34,229 nucleotides of DNA, taken from assembly GCA_002337095.1 (NCBI GenBank), contig DDFI01000009.1, positions 1 through 34,229 on the forward strand, read 5' to 3'. Position 1 is the first letter of the stretch. Each line of letters starts with the position of its first letter. This document shows positions 6,493 through 14,187 of the stretch, one piece after another. Source of the DNA: Candidatus Saccharibacteria bacterium UBA1932. Its GTDB lineage: Bacteria; Patescibacteriota; Saccharimonadia; Saccharimonadales; Saccharimonadaceae. Made by a program: the position numbers and the translations under genes. The notes beneath the pieces were generated by a model, which saw only the letters and a program-made list of their open reading frames with translations, searched no databases and was not told the DNA's origin.

Positions 6493-7497
6493 ATGAGCAT
6501 TTCTACTCGCCGACTGTGGCGCGCGCACCCCGCTCCCAACAGGATTATATGGGGTGCGTATATCGACGGCTCCACCTACGGAGCAGGCTACCAGAATGCA
6601 CCGTGGGATACCAACGCCTGGAATTTGTTTGAAGCTCACGCAGGTAAAAAAGTGAGCGTCTTGCATTTTGGATTTACGCCATGGTGGGAAGATCCGTTTT
6701 ATGCTGGCACCGCAGAAAGCGCGGTACAGCGAGGCGCATATGCGTTTATCGATATGATGATTCCCAATGGAAGCGGTGTTACGTTGGCGAATATTACCGC
6801 AGGGGCGCAAGATGGCTCGTGGCGCACCTGGGTGCGAGCTGCCAAGGCGTGGGGTGAGCCATTTCTGTTTCGTTGGTGCGGCGAAATGAATGGCGACTGG
6901 CAAGACTATGGCAAGGAAGAAATTGCGCGCCCTGGCTCGTTTGTCGCCGCTTGGCGACACCTCAAAGATATCGCCGATAGTGAAGGCGCCACTAATATTA
7001 CCTGGGTGTGGTGTCCCAATGTCGACTATGGCGGCCCCTTATCATTTGCGCAGGTGTACCCTGGTGATGCATATGTTGACTGGACTGGACTTGATGGCTA
7101 CAACTGGGGTACCAGTGGCAGCACTACCTGGCCAGAACAGTGGACAAGCTGGGACACAGTATTCCGTACAAGCTATGATGCAGTGGTGGCACTTGCGCCC
7201 ACCAAGCCCATGATCATTGCCGAAACTGCCTGCAATGAAGGCGGCGGCTCTAAGGCAGCGTGGATTACCGACGCGCTAGTGGCACAACTACCTCATCATT
7301 ACCCACGTATCCGCGCCCTGACATGGTTCAACTGGCCGATCTACGAAAACGGCGTCACCCAACAGTGGCCCATCGAGTCAAGCCCGGCCGCCCAGGCGGC
7401 ATTTGCGACGGCGATCGCCTCGCCCTATTATCTGCCAGCGAGCACGAGCCTGCCGCTGCTCAACGATACATCGTGCCGCAAAGTGCCAGCACCATAG
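6493..7497 (+). CDS. GH26-like glycoside hydrolase
   Basis: The 334-aa protein has a TIM-barrel layout typical of family GH26 (beta-mannanase/endoglucanase). Glu131 in FRWCGEMNGDW is the expected acid/base and Glu244 in IIAETACNE the expected nucleophile; aromatic residues (WVWCPN, GLDGYNWG, WFNWPIYE) line the presumed cleft. Family role: retaining hydrolysis of beta-mannan or mixed beta-glucan. The start codon is fixed by an in-frame stop just upstream, yet the N-terminus (MSISTRRLWRAHPAP) has no hydrophobic signal core, which is odd for a polysaccharidase. It may be cytoplasmic, exported another way, or have lost its signal sequence. It heads a plus-strand block with a membrane protein, a subtilase and a sortase. 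Confidence 0.8.
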   Translation: MSISTRRLWRAHPAPNRIIWGAYIDGSTYGAGYQNAPWDTNAWNLFEAHAGKKVSVLHFGFTPWWEDPFYAGTAESAVQRGAYAFIDMMIPNGSGVTLANITAGAQDGSWRTWVRAAKAWGEPFLFRWCGEMNGDWQDYGKEEIARPGSFVAAWRHLKDIADSEGATNITWVWCPNVDYGGPLSFAQVYPGDAYVDWTGLDGYNWGTSGSTTWPEQWTSWDTVFRTSYDAVVALAPTKPMIIAETACNEGGGSKAAWITDALVAQLPHHYPRIRALTWFNWPIYENGVTQQWPIESSPAAQAAFATAIASPYYLPASTSLPLLNDTSCRKVPAP

Positions 7498-7556
7498 CCC
7501 GTCTATCGTCAACGACTACTCTACTCCGTCTCCTTATGCACCTAACGAGTCTCTAT

Positions 7557-7606
7557 CATACTACATATGCTTACGCCCGAATATCTGGTATCATACATGT
7601 AGTATG
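7557..7606. promoter_or_regulatory. Inverted 10-bp repeat around a promoter
   Basis: CATACTACAT (7557-7566) and its exact reverse complement ATGTAGTATG (7597-7606) flank an extended -10 (TGG-TATCAT, 7586-7594). The right arm overlaps the ATG at 7604. The half-site ACTACAT recurs as the perfect palindrome before the PBP gene (28531-28546), so a common repressor is possible. Confidence 0.4.
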
Positions 7607-8155
7607 ACTACCTCTCGCCTGGCTCGCGCACTCAATACCCTCGGTTATTTGCTGCAGATGGTTGCGTGGGTGGTGATGGTGGCGGTATACCTCCCGCTCA
7701 TCCAGCAGGCAGATGTTGCCAAATTCCTACTGCCGAGCGCCAGCCTGCGCCCCGCGCCCACCCTGGTACCCCACACTCCTGGCTCGGTCGAGATCATCTT
7801 CATGGCAGTCGTAGTTGCGGCAGTGCTTGCGCTAACTCTCTATGCCCTCATCACCTTCCCGGCGCGCGTCGGTGCATCTGGCGACAAGGTCGTCAAAAAA
7901 GCCGCCGCCGCCACTCTGCCCGTCCTTACCCAGCATCGCCAACTATCACCCAAGTCGCGTCGCCGCCTCACGCTTAGGCTTATGTATTATATTCGCGCCG
8001 GCAGCTGCCTAGTACCAGTGGTGCTGGCCGCAGCAGCACCAAGCGACACAATTCCGCCTGTCGCTACCATGATCATCGCCACAACATGCGGCATGCTGTC
8101 GCTCGTGCTATTTAGCGCGGCCTACCTACGCGAAGCACATCTAGCCAAGCCCTAA
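7604..8155 (+). CDS. Hypothetical multi-pass membrane protein
   Basis: The 183-aa protein starts at the ATG at 7604, chosen because TGG-TATCAT ends 9 nt before it and because the upstream extension of the frame reads as non-coding. Four hydrophobic segments are visible, about residues 12-33, 62-87, 127-143 and 150-172, separated by a basic loop (SPKSRRRLTLR). No enzymatic motif. Its neighbours are a glycosidase and a secreted protease. It has no recognised family and may be an envelope component. Confidence 0.65.
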   Translation: MTTSRLARALNTLGYLLQMVAWVVMVAVYLPLIQQADVAKFLLPSASLRPAPTLVPHTPGSVEIIFMAVVVAAVLALTLYALITFPARVGASGDKVVKKAAAATLPVLTQHRQLSPKSRRRLTLRLMYYIRAGSCLVPVVLAAAAPSDTIPPVATMIIATTCGMLSLVLFSAAYLREAHLAKP

Positions 8156-8193
8156 CCATTAGCATATACTAGGGCTAAGGATAGGGGCGATAT

Positions 8194-9870
8194 ATGATCA
8201 AACGACACGCAGCAAGTATCATCACAGTAGTATCCATTGCAATATCTGGAGCTATGGTAGTGCTACCGGCACTGCATCGCGCCCCGGCTGCTCCGCCCAC
8301 CCAGCCCACACCTGTCGTCACCCAAACCACCTCGGGCACGCAGGTGCTCACCCCAGAATACCGCTCGAGTGGTCGCATTCAGCAATCTGCACCGGCCGCC
8401 CCGACGACGCCCATGTATTCGAACATCGCGCCCAAGCAGGCCGAGCTGGCCCGCAGTGTCACCCGCGAATACCCCTACCGCGCACTACTGGTACCAAACG
8501 ACCCCTACGCCCAGACTTCCTGGATGCTTAGCGCAACGCACGCCTATGCTGCGTGGGACCGCGCCACCGGCGGCAGCGGCGCGCCAGTGGTAATTGCCGA
8601 TATCGATACTGGCTTTGCGCTCGCGCACGAAGACCTCTTCAGCCAATGGTACCAAAATAGTGGCGAAACTGGCACGACCGCGCCAGCTGATCGCTGCTGG
8701 ACCGGTGCGCCAGCTGATAAATCCACCAACAATTGCGACGACGATGCCAACGGCTACGTCGATGATTGGCGCGGCTGGAACTTCGCCGGCACCGCGGCAA
8801 ATAATTACCAAGACGTAAATAATAATCCTCAGGCGGGCGTCAGCAATCCGGCTGGGCTGGCCGTCAGCCACGGTACCCAAACAGCCGGGCTAGCCGGCGC
8901 TGCCAACAATAATGGCCGGGGCATCGCCAGCCTCAACTGGAATGTCCGCGTCATGCCGCTGCAGGCTCTAAGCGACGACGGCGAGGGCTACACTAGCGCC
9001 ATTATCGCCGCCATTCACTACGCCGTAGACAATGGTGCCAGCATCATCAACATGAGTCTGGGCGGCCCCGACGACGACCCGGCGCTCTCCGCCGCCACTC
9101 AATATGCCTATGATCACCGGGTCGTCGTGGTCGCCGCGGCGGGCAACTGTGGCACCGGCAACGAAGCCGGCTGCGATCCTACGCGGCCTGGCGCCATGAG
9201 CTATCCGGCGCTCAATCGCCACGTCATCGCCGTTGGTGCCACCGATGCGGGCGACAATCGCGCGAGCTTCTCGAGCTATGGACCGGGACTCGACGTCGTC
9301 GCGCCAGGCTACGGCAGCATTATTGCGCCGCGCTGGACCAGCGCCAATCCCACGTCGGCCTACGTAGGTGGCCTAGCTGGCACGTCATTCGCGAGCCCCA
9401 TCGTCGCAAGCTATGTGTCGCTGCTGCGGGCGCTAGCGCCAAACGCTTCGGTAGACACTATCACCGCGCTGGTCGATGCCACCGCGCGCAAACCTGCCGG
9501 TATGACTGGCCAACTATTCGAAGATCATTACGGCCATGGCCTGATCGATATCGCAAGCGCCACAGCCACCGCGGCCACACTCTCGACCAGCCCGCCCACC
9601 CTGCTGCAAACCGGCAGCTACCTGAGCGAACATACCTTTCGCGCTGACGCCATCCTATCAAGCGGTTGCGTCACCACCGCCGCCACACCCTGCACCATCT
9701 GGGCGCAGGATTCTCGCGGCTACGACCGCTATCTGCCCTACCAGCTCACCAATAGTAGCGGCGCAGCCGGATGGCAATGGCCAGCCAGTATCCTCGGCGG
9801 CGGCGAATGGTGGATTCGCGCAAGTGGCGCCACGCCCAGCACCACGCCATACTATCTAATGGGTAAATAA
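8194..9870 (+). CDS. Secreted subtilisin-like serine protease (S8)
   Basis: The 558-aa protein has the complete S8 triad: Asp138 (ADIDTG), His226 (SHGTQTAG) and Ser398 (GTSFASP), plus the oxyanion Asn in AAAGNCG. Residues 1-30 are a signal peptide or membrane anchor (IITVVSIAISGAMVVLPAL), followed by a Pro/Thr-rich linker and pro-region to about residue 115. A beta-rich C-terminal domain of about 100 residues follows the catalytic domain. There is no LPXTG-type tail, although a sortase gene follows 44 bp downstream. A -10 box TATACT (8165-8170) and a GGATAGGGG stretch precede the ATG. A role in surface protein processing or host/prey protein digestion is inference. Confidence 0.9.
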   Translation: MIKRHAASIITVVSIAISGAMVVLPALHRAPAAPPTQPTPVVTQTTSGTQVLTPEYRSSGRIQQSAPAAPTTPMYSNIAPKQAELARSVTREYPYRALLVPNDPYAQTSWMLSATHAYAAWDRATGGSGAPVVIADIDTGFALAHEDLFSQWYQNSGETGTTAPADRCWTGAPADKSTNNCDDDANGYVDDWRGWNFAGTAANNYQDVNNNPQAGVSNPAGLAVSHGTQTAGLAGAANNNGRGIASLNWNVRVMPLQALSDDGEGYTSAIIAAIHYAVDNGASIINMSLGGPDDDPALSAATQYAYDHRVVVVAAAGNCGTGNEAGCDPTRPGAMSYPALNRHVIAVGATDAGDNRASFSSYGPGLDVVAPGYGSIIAPRWTSANPTSAYVGGLAGTSFASPIVASYVSLLRALAPNASVDTITALVDATARKPAGMTGQLFEDHYGHGLIDIASATATAATLSTSPPTLLQTGSYLSEHTFRADAILSSGCVTTAATPCTIWAQDSRGYDRYLPYQLTNSSGAAGWQWPASILGGGEWWIRASGATPSTTPYYLMGK

Positions 9871-9875
9871 TACAA

Positions 9876-9905
9876 CTGACAACACCCAACCATATACGCT
9901 ATACT
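9876..9905 (+). promoter_or_regulatory. Sortase promoter
   Basis: CTGACA, 18-bp spacer, TATACT; the -10 ends 9 nt before the sortase ATG, so the message should be leaderless. Confidence 0.55.
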
Positions 9906-9914
9906 AGAAATTAT

Positions 9915-10520
9915 ATGTTAGCTATCAACCCCACCGCCAAGCCTCGCCGCCGTGGACGCTGGATCCTGACACTGCTCGCCGTGCTACTCATTGTAGGCGG
10001 CGGCTACGTGGCGCTGCTGGTGTTTTCGCCCGTCATCGCCCCAGCCATCACCATGAAACCCATCGATCTAAAAGCCCTGCCCGCGCCAGCCGTCGGTGTT
10101 AATCGTATTATTATCGCGCCGATCGGCGTCAATATTCCGTATGGCACCAACGGCAAAGCCTCGCTCGACGAGGGCGCCGAATGGCGCTACCCCGACCGCG
10201 GCAACCCCGAAACTGGCGGTAATTTTATCATCGCGGCGCATCGTTTTAGCATCCAACCAACACCACAGGGCACCATCGAAAAATCACCCTTTTACAACAT
10301 CGACAAACTAAAAGTAAACGACCCCATTGTCGTCGACTACAATGGCAAGCGCTACGGCTACAAAGTCAGCGAGATATCCACCGTCAAGCCCGACGACATC
10401 TCGATCGAAGCCCGCAGCGACACCCCGCATATGACACTCTACACCTGCGAGCTCGGTGGCAGCGAAGCCGGCCGTGTCGTCATCAAAGCCTCGCCAATGG
10501 GCGAAGTCGCCATCCGCTAG
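9915..10520 (+). CDS. Sortase
   Basis: The 201-aa protein has a basic N-terminus, a single membrane span at about residues 16-38, then the sortase beta-barrel. Catalytic residues are His109 (AAHRF), Cys178 (TLYTCE) and Arg187 (GRVVIKA). Sortases cleave a C-terminal sorting motif and join surface proteins to cell wall or pilin subunits. Class is uncertain; the single N-terminal anchor and lack of a C-terminal span resemble classes A/D/E/F more than C. No clear sorting motif occurs in the proteins of this window, so its substrates lie elsewhere. The gene has its own promoter directly before the ATG. Confidence 0.88.
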   Translation: MLAINPTAKPRRRGRWILTLLAVLLIVGGGYVALLVFSPVIAPAITMKPIDLKALPAPAVGVNRIIIAPIGVNIPYGTNGKASLDEGAEWRYPDRGNPETGGNFIIAAHRFSIQPTPQGTIEKSPFYNIDKLKVNDPIVVDYNGKRYGYKVSEISTVKPDDISIEARSDTPHMTLYTCELGGSEAGRVVIKASPMGEVAIR

Positions 10521-10545
10521 ACCTGTTGACAAATTCGAAAAATAG

Positions 10546-10574
10546 TTGATCAGGGGCTCTTTGCTTGCTATAAA
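10546..10574 (+). promoter_or_regulatory. Promoter of the candidate ncRNA
   Basis: TTGATC, 17-bp spacer, TATAAA with TGC before it (extended -10). It lies 26 bp after the sortase stop and faces a region without a gene, with a start predicted near 10581. Confidence 0.6.
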
Positions 10575-10580
10575 TATTCG

Positions 10581-10807
10581 CGGTAAAGCCGCTCATTGAA
10601 CGGGGTTTGGGGTGATCTGCAGCCGCCAGAGAATTGAGCGTTCTTGCATCCTGGCATAGCGAGCACGAGCTTTGCTCCGCGCGCAGCTAGCCAAGATGCA
10701 AGGATGATTAATTCACTGCGAGGCGAAGCCACCCCAAGGTTTTGCTTCTTTTGCGACAAAAGAAGCAAGTCTAGGTCTCGTAATAAGAGTCTACTTTTCT
10801 TATTTTT
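10581..10807 (+). ncRNA. Candidate structured ncRNA (long imperfect hairpin)
   Basis: No gene lies between 10520 and 10820. Downstream of a good promoter the sequence folds into GCGG-TAAAG-CCGC (10580-10592), then a 131-nt imperfect hairpin (10607-10737), then a perfect 12-bp hairpin (10742-10768) and a T-rich end (about 10793-10807). Long-hairpin pairs include TTGGGGTG with CACCCCAA, CAGAGAATT with AATTCACTG (one mismatch), CTTGCATC with GATGCAAG, TGGC with GCCA, TAGC with GCTA, and an apical GAGCA / TGCTC. A long rod with internal bulges recalls 6S-type RNAs, but I recognise no conserved core. An intergenic palindromic repeat is the main alternative. Confidence 0.45.
10742..10768. terminator. 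Perfect 12-bp hairpin, possible two-way terminator
   Basis: TTGCTTCTTTTG-CGA-CAAAAGAAGCAA. It lies between the convergent sortase/ncRNA (plus) and Nudix (minus) genes. On the minus strand the second arm is followed by AAAACC, not T, so its terminator role is more plausible for the plus strand, where a T-rich segment follows at 10793-10807. Confidence 0.45.
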
Positions 10808-10819
10808 AGTTTCAAAAAT

Positions 10820-11317
10820 CTAATTGTTCAAATTGTTCACGCGCCCACTCACGTCAAATGTCTGCTCAACATAGCCACGTAGACCGTTTGCCCAGTGGTA
10901 GATCACCTTGCCATAGTAGCGCTCGCCGCGGGCGATATCGTCGCGATTTACCAGCAGGGCTTCGCTGATTTCTGAGGCCTGCAGTTTCATACCATCGATC
11001 ATCTGGCGCGTTACCTCGGTACGAAATACAAACTGATACGTCTGGGCGGTTGCACTAATGCGGTCGACCACCAGCACAAATTCCAGCGCCGCGGGATCCA
11101 GCACAATGCCGACCTCTTCGGCGACTTCACGCACCGCCGCTTGGCGCGGCGTTTCGTGCTGATCAATAATTCCGCCCGGCAACGACCAATGCGGCTTGTA
11201 GGTGGCCTTGACGATCAGCAGCTGATCGCCGTATTCGCACATCACTACGGCGCTGGCGGCTCGTTTTTCGAGCTGTTTGAGATAACGGCGAAAACCGCGA
11301 AGAGAATAGCTTGGCAT
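10820..11317 (-). CDS. Nudix hydrolase
   Basis: The 165-aa protein has an intact Nudix box: Gly49-x5-Glu55-x7-Arg63-Glu64-x2-Glu67-Glu68-x-Gly70-Ile71, within PGGIIDQHETPRQ..REVAEEVGI. These enzymes hydrolyse nucleoside diphosphates linked to another group, such as oxidised dNTPs, ADP-ribose or capped RNA; the substrate cannot be told from sequence. The start overlaps the stop of rny (TAATG), so the two are co-translated. That coupling makes a link to RNA 5'-end processing or nucleotide clean-up after RNA decay attractive, but this is inference. Confidence 0.9.
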   Translation of the reverse strand: MPSYSLRGFRRYLKQLEKRAASAVVMCEYGDQLLIVKATYKPHWSLPGGIIDQHETPRQAAVREVAEEVGIVLDPAALEFVLVVDRISATAQTYQFVFRTEVTRQMIDGMKLQASEISEALLVNRDDIARGERYYGKVIYHWANGLRGYVEQTFDVSGRVNNLNN

Positions 11318-12804
11318 TATTTGGCGTATTCGATGGCGCGGGTTTCGCGGATAACATTAACTTTGATGGTGCCCGGATATTGCATCGTCGACTCGATTTT
11401 GTTGGCGACGTCTCGCGCTAATTTGATTGCGCTGAGGTCGTCGACCGACTCAGGCCGCACAATGACACGGACTTCACGACCAGCACTAATTGCGTAGGCT
11501 TTGTCGATGCCCTTAAATGACGTGGCGATGTTCTCGAGATCACGCATACGCTCCGAGAAATTCTCGGCGCTGATGTTGCGAGCTCCAGGCCGCGCGGCGC
11601 TAATCGCGTCGCAAACCCGAACCACCAACGCCTCGGGCGTTGTGGCCTCGATATCATCGTGATGAGCCTCGACCGCGTGCACGATATCCTCGCTCATGCC
11701 GGCCTTGCGCACCAGCTCGGCACCGATGTGGTGGTGCTTGCCCTCTACCTTATGGGTGACGGCCTTGCCAATGTCGTGCAGCAGCGTTGCGACCTTGGTC
11801 ACACGTACATTTGCGCCGATTTCTTCGGCCATCAGCCCTGCCATATGTGCCATTTCGGTGCTGTGTAGCAGCACATTCTGGCCATAGCTCGTGCGGTATT
11901 TGAGCTGGCCCAGCAGCTGCAGCAGCTCCTTTGGAATACCGGTCACGCCGACTTCGCGCGCCGCATCTTCGCCGGCTCGCAACACGTCTTTTTCGATTTG
12001 TTTCTCGGCTTTGGCAAATACTTCCTCGATACGACCAGGGTGGATACGGCCGTCTTTCATGAGCATCTCAAGGCCGATGCGGGCAACTTGGCGGCGAATA
12101 GGATCAAATGAGCTTAGCACCACCATACCTGGCGTGTCGTCGACCAGAAAATCAACCCCGGTCGCGCGCTGCATCGCCTGAATATTGCGGCCCTCTTTGC
12201 CGATAATACGGCCCTTCATGTCGTCGTCTGTCAGCTTGACAGCTGTCACCGTGCGCTCGGCCGTTACCTCGCTAGCCATGCGCTCCATAGCGCCCAGGAT
12301 CACCAGCTGCGCTCGCTCTTCGGCATCGTCAACGGCATCTTTTTGGAGCTTGACGACCAAGCCGACCAGATCGTCCTTGACGTCACGCTCGGTCATCGCC
12401 ATGAGTTTTTCGGCAGCATCTTTCTTTTTGAGCCCAGCGATTTTCTCGAGTTTTTCTTGCTGGCGCGAGCGAATTTCGCGAATCTCACCCTTAAGCTCCT
12501 CGACTTCGTCCTCGTGCTTGCGGAGTTTTTCGGCGCGCTGATCAAGGTCGTCCAGCTTGCGGTCGAGCGCGGTCTCGCGATCCGCCAGGCGATCCTCGAT
12601 CTTTTTCATTTCGCGGCGGCGTTCTTGCTCGATCTTAAGGGCTTCGTCCTTTGCCTTGAGCAAAATCTCGCTCGATTTGCGCTCGGCACGGGCTAGCTCG
12701 GTCTCGGCCTTGTGCTTACGGTTGGTCGACTGCTGCTTGTCGTAGGCGTACTTGCCCCCAATACCAGCAACAATACCGACAGCTGCTATCAGTAGTTCTA
12801 ACAT
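11317..12804 (-). CDS. rny: Ribonuclease Y
   Basis: The 495-aa protein has the full RNase Y architecture: N-terminal membrane anchor (residues 1-17), a long charged coiled coil (about 25-165), a KH RNA-binding domain with GRIIGKEGRNI near residue 198, and an HD phosphohydrolase domain with LLHDIGKAVTH near residue 343 and HHHIGAE just after. Slightly shorter than the about 520 aa of Bacillus RNase Y. It is the membrane-bound endonuclease that starts mRNA decay. A Shine-Dalgarno (AAAGGA) precedes the ATG. The Nudix gene is coupled downstream. A promoter at 12929-12958 leaves a leader of about 120 nt. Confidence 0.97.
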   Translation of the reverse strand: MLELLIAAVGIVAGIGGKYAYDKQQSTNRKHKAETELARAERKSSEILLKAKDEALKIEQERRREMKKIEDRLADRETALDRKLDDLDQRAEKLRKHEDEVEELKGEIREIRSRQQEKLEKIAGLKKKDAAEKLMAMTERDVKDDLVGLVVKLQKDAVDDAEERAQLVILGAMERMASEVTAERTVTAVKLTDDDMKGRIIGKEGRNIQAMQRATGVDFLVDDTPGMVVLSSFDPIRRQVARIGLEMLMKDGRIHPGRIEEVFAKAEKQIEKDVLRAGEDAAREVGVTGIPKELLQLLGQLKYRTSYGQNVLLHSTEMAHMAGLMAEEIGANVRVTKVATLLHDIGKAVTHKVEGKHHHIGAELVRKAGMSEDIVHAVEAHHDDIEATTPEALVVRVCDAISAARPGARNISAENFSERMRDLENIATSFKGIDKAYAISAGREVRVIVRPESVDDLSAIKLARDVANKIESTMQYPGTIKVNVIRETRAIEYAK

Positions 12805-12928
12805 AGCGTTCCTTTCTACCAGGACGGTCGAGTGGCTGTAGGATCGGGTGTGAAATTACAAGGGATCAAGCGTACTGGAAGTTTACAAAAATTAATCAAT
12901 CAGTGTCATAATAATAAACGACTTATCT

Positions 12929-12958
12929 ATTGTACCGCGCCGAGGGTAACTTTGGCAA
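12929..12958 (-). promoter_or_regulatory. rny promoter
   Basis: On the minus strand TTGCCA, 18-bp spacer, TACAAT. It lies about 125 bp before the rny ATG and back to back with the promoter of the 79-aa gene. Confidence 0.45.
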
Positions 12959-12977
12959 TTATAATTTGCCCATAGTA

Positions 12978-12986
12978 TGATATAGT
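12978..12986 (+). promoter_or_regulatory. Extended -10 of the 79-aa gene
   Basis: TGA-TATAGT ends 9 nt before the ATG at 12996, predicting a leaderless message. Confidence 0.55.
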
Positions 12987-12995
12987 GGTATAGAT

Positions 12996-13235
12996 ATGAA
13001 AGATAGAGAGTTTGTTCCGCGCGGGCTAGACATGAGCGAGCCACGACCTGGGCTCAAAGCTAGCAGGCCCGAGCTTTACAAAGCTTTGGTTGAATTCCTT
13101 AATACGGCTAGTGATGATGAGATCCGAGACTTTGCCGATCGACAGACCGCCTGGCGCTCCACTGATGACGAGCTCGCCCGTCGCGAAGAAAGAGCACGAG
13201 CCAATAAGCCCACAACTACTTACGAGGCTGAGTAA
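12996..13235 (+). CDS. Small charged hypothetical protein
   Basis: The 79-aa protein is hydrophilic and rich in Arg, Asp and Glu, probably helical (PELYKALVEFLNTASDDEIRDFADRQTAW). No known domain, signal or membrane span. Supported as a gene by its extended -10 placed 9 nt before the ATG. Its 3' end overlaps the 3' end of tsaB by 20 bp on the opposite strand. Function unknown. Confidence 0.6.
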   Translation: MKDREFVPRGLDMSEPRPGLKASRPELYKALVEFLNTASDDEIRDFADRQTAWRSTDDELARREERARANKPTTTYEAE

Positions 13236-13602
13236 CCCGCGCCTCGGCGCCATACTCTGGCATGACAATACGGTCCGATTCGCCGGCGCCTAGCCGCGCA
13301 AGCGCCTTTTCCCGCCAATCTTCGCCCATCTCACCAACAATCGGCAATCCGCGGTCGTCAGCGATGGTGTTCATCACCGTCAGCCCAATACGTAGGCCCG
13401 TAAAGCTCCCCGGCCCTTTGCAAACTCCAATCGCAGCGACATCGGTCCAGTTGGCCCGATGATCTGCCAGGCGGTCGCGCACAAACGCCAGCAAATCACG
13501 CGCCAATGTGCGATCTGCTTGCCACTGGTAGTCATAGCGCTGGTCGCCGTCCACTAGCGACAGATAGCAGATCGGCGTCGACGTATCGAGTAGCACAATC
13601 AT
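13216..13602 (-). CDS. tsaB: TsaB-like t6A partner, N-terminal half only
   Basis: The 128-aa protein matches the N-terminal ASKHA lobe of TsaB: MIVLLDTST at the start and GPGSFTGLRIG near residues 67-77. Bacterial TsaB is usually 200-230 aa, so the second lobe is missing. TsaB helps TsaD and TsaE make the t6A modification at position 37 of ANN-decoding tRNAs. The stop is genuine in this reading, with the convergent 79-aa gene overlapping it. It follows tsaE with a 4-bp overlap (ATGA type). The short form may be a lineage reduction, since the lost lobe is not the part that contacts TsaD in known complexes. tsaD is not in this window. Confidence 0.85.
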   Translation of the reverse strand: MIVLLDTSTPICYLSLVDGDQRYDYQWQADRTLARDLLAFVRDRLADHRANWTDVAAIGVCKGPGSFTGLRIGLTVMNTIADDRGLPIVGEMGEDWREKALARLGAGESDRIVMPEYGAEARVTQPRK

Positions 13603-14072
13603 GCGCCAAATCCTCGCAGCTTGAGTGTCTTCAGTAGCGCCCGAGACGCGTCACCGTGCGCCGTCATGGTGACGAGCCGCGCGTCTTCGCCGTCGGCCTC
13701 GATACGCATCGTCACACGATCGGCCGGTAGCACGCCCTTCACGATTTCGCCCCATTCGATGATCGTCACACCCCGAGGATTGTCGAGCGCCTCGGCGAGC
13801 TCAATCGCCATAATACCCGCATCCGACAATCGATAAAAATCATAGTGCGCTAGCGACAGCTCGCGATCAGCCTGATACAGCCGGCTAATCGTAAACGTCG
13901 GGCTTTGCACATCATCGATGATCCCCATACCAATAGCAATTCCCTTGGTCAGGGTTGTCTTGCCGGCGCCAACGTCGCCGATCAGCTCTAGGATTTCACC
14001 GCCCTGCACTGCCCGGCCGATCGCCTCACCAAATTGTTTCATGGCCGCGGCCGACTCGACGTGATAGTTCAT
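13599..14072 (-). CDS. tsaE: TsaE, t6A synthesis ATPase
   Basis: The 157-aa P-loop ATPase has Walker A GDVGAGKTTLTKG near residues 36-48 and IIEWGE near residue 105, both typical of TsaE (YjeE). TsaE drives the catalytic cycle of the TsaB-TsaD complex. I choose the ATG at 14072 rather than the one at 14078, because TGA-TATAAT (14082-14090) ends only 3 nt before the latter and 9 nt before the former, matching other genes here. tsaB overlaps its end. Confidence 0.93.
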   Translation of the reverse strand: MNYHVESAAAMKQFGEAIGRAVQGGEILELIGDVGAGKTTLTKGIAIGMGIIDDVQSPTFTISRLYQADRELSLAHYDFYRLSDAGIMAIELAEALDNPRGVTIIEWGEIVKGVLPADRVTMRIEADGEDARLVTMTAHGDASRALLKTLKLRGFGA

Positions 14073-14081
14073 ATACATCCT

Positions 14082-14090
14082 ATTATATCA
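14082..14090 (-). promoter_or_regulatory. Extended -10 of tsaE-tsaB
   Basis: TGA-TATAAT on the minus strand, ending 9 nt before the chosen tsaE start. Confidence 0.6.
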
Positions 14091-14167
14091 GAATGGCCCC
14101 AGGCCGCCGAGATATCAGTTGGCCGCGTAAGCCAACGTTGTAGGTAGTTTTTTTTTGCAAACTATCG

Positions 14168-14173
14168 TATACT
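14168..14173 (+). promoter_or_regulatory. -10 box of the pil operon
   Basis: TATACT, 14 nt before the pilB ATG at 14188. An upstream ATG at 14155 lies before this box and so is unlikely to be used. Confidence 0.45.
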
Positions 14174-14187
14174 TAGCCATAAGTATT

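Noticed and set aside
8194..10520. Subtilase as substrate of the adjacent sortase
   Set aside because: The protease C-terminus shows no LPXTG-like motif, hydrophobic span or basic tail; only gene proximity supports it.
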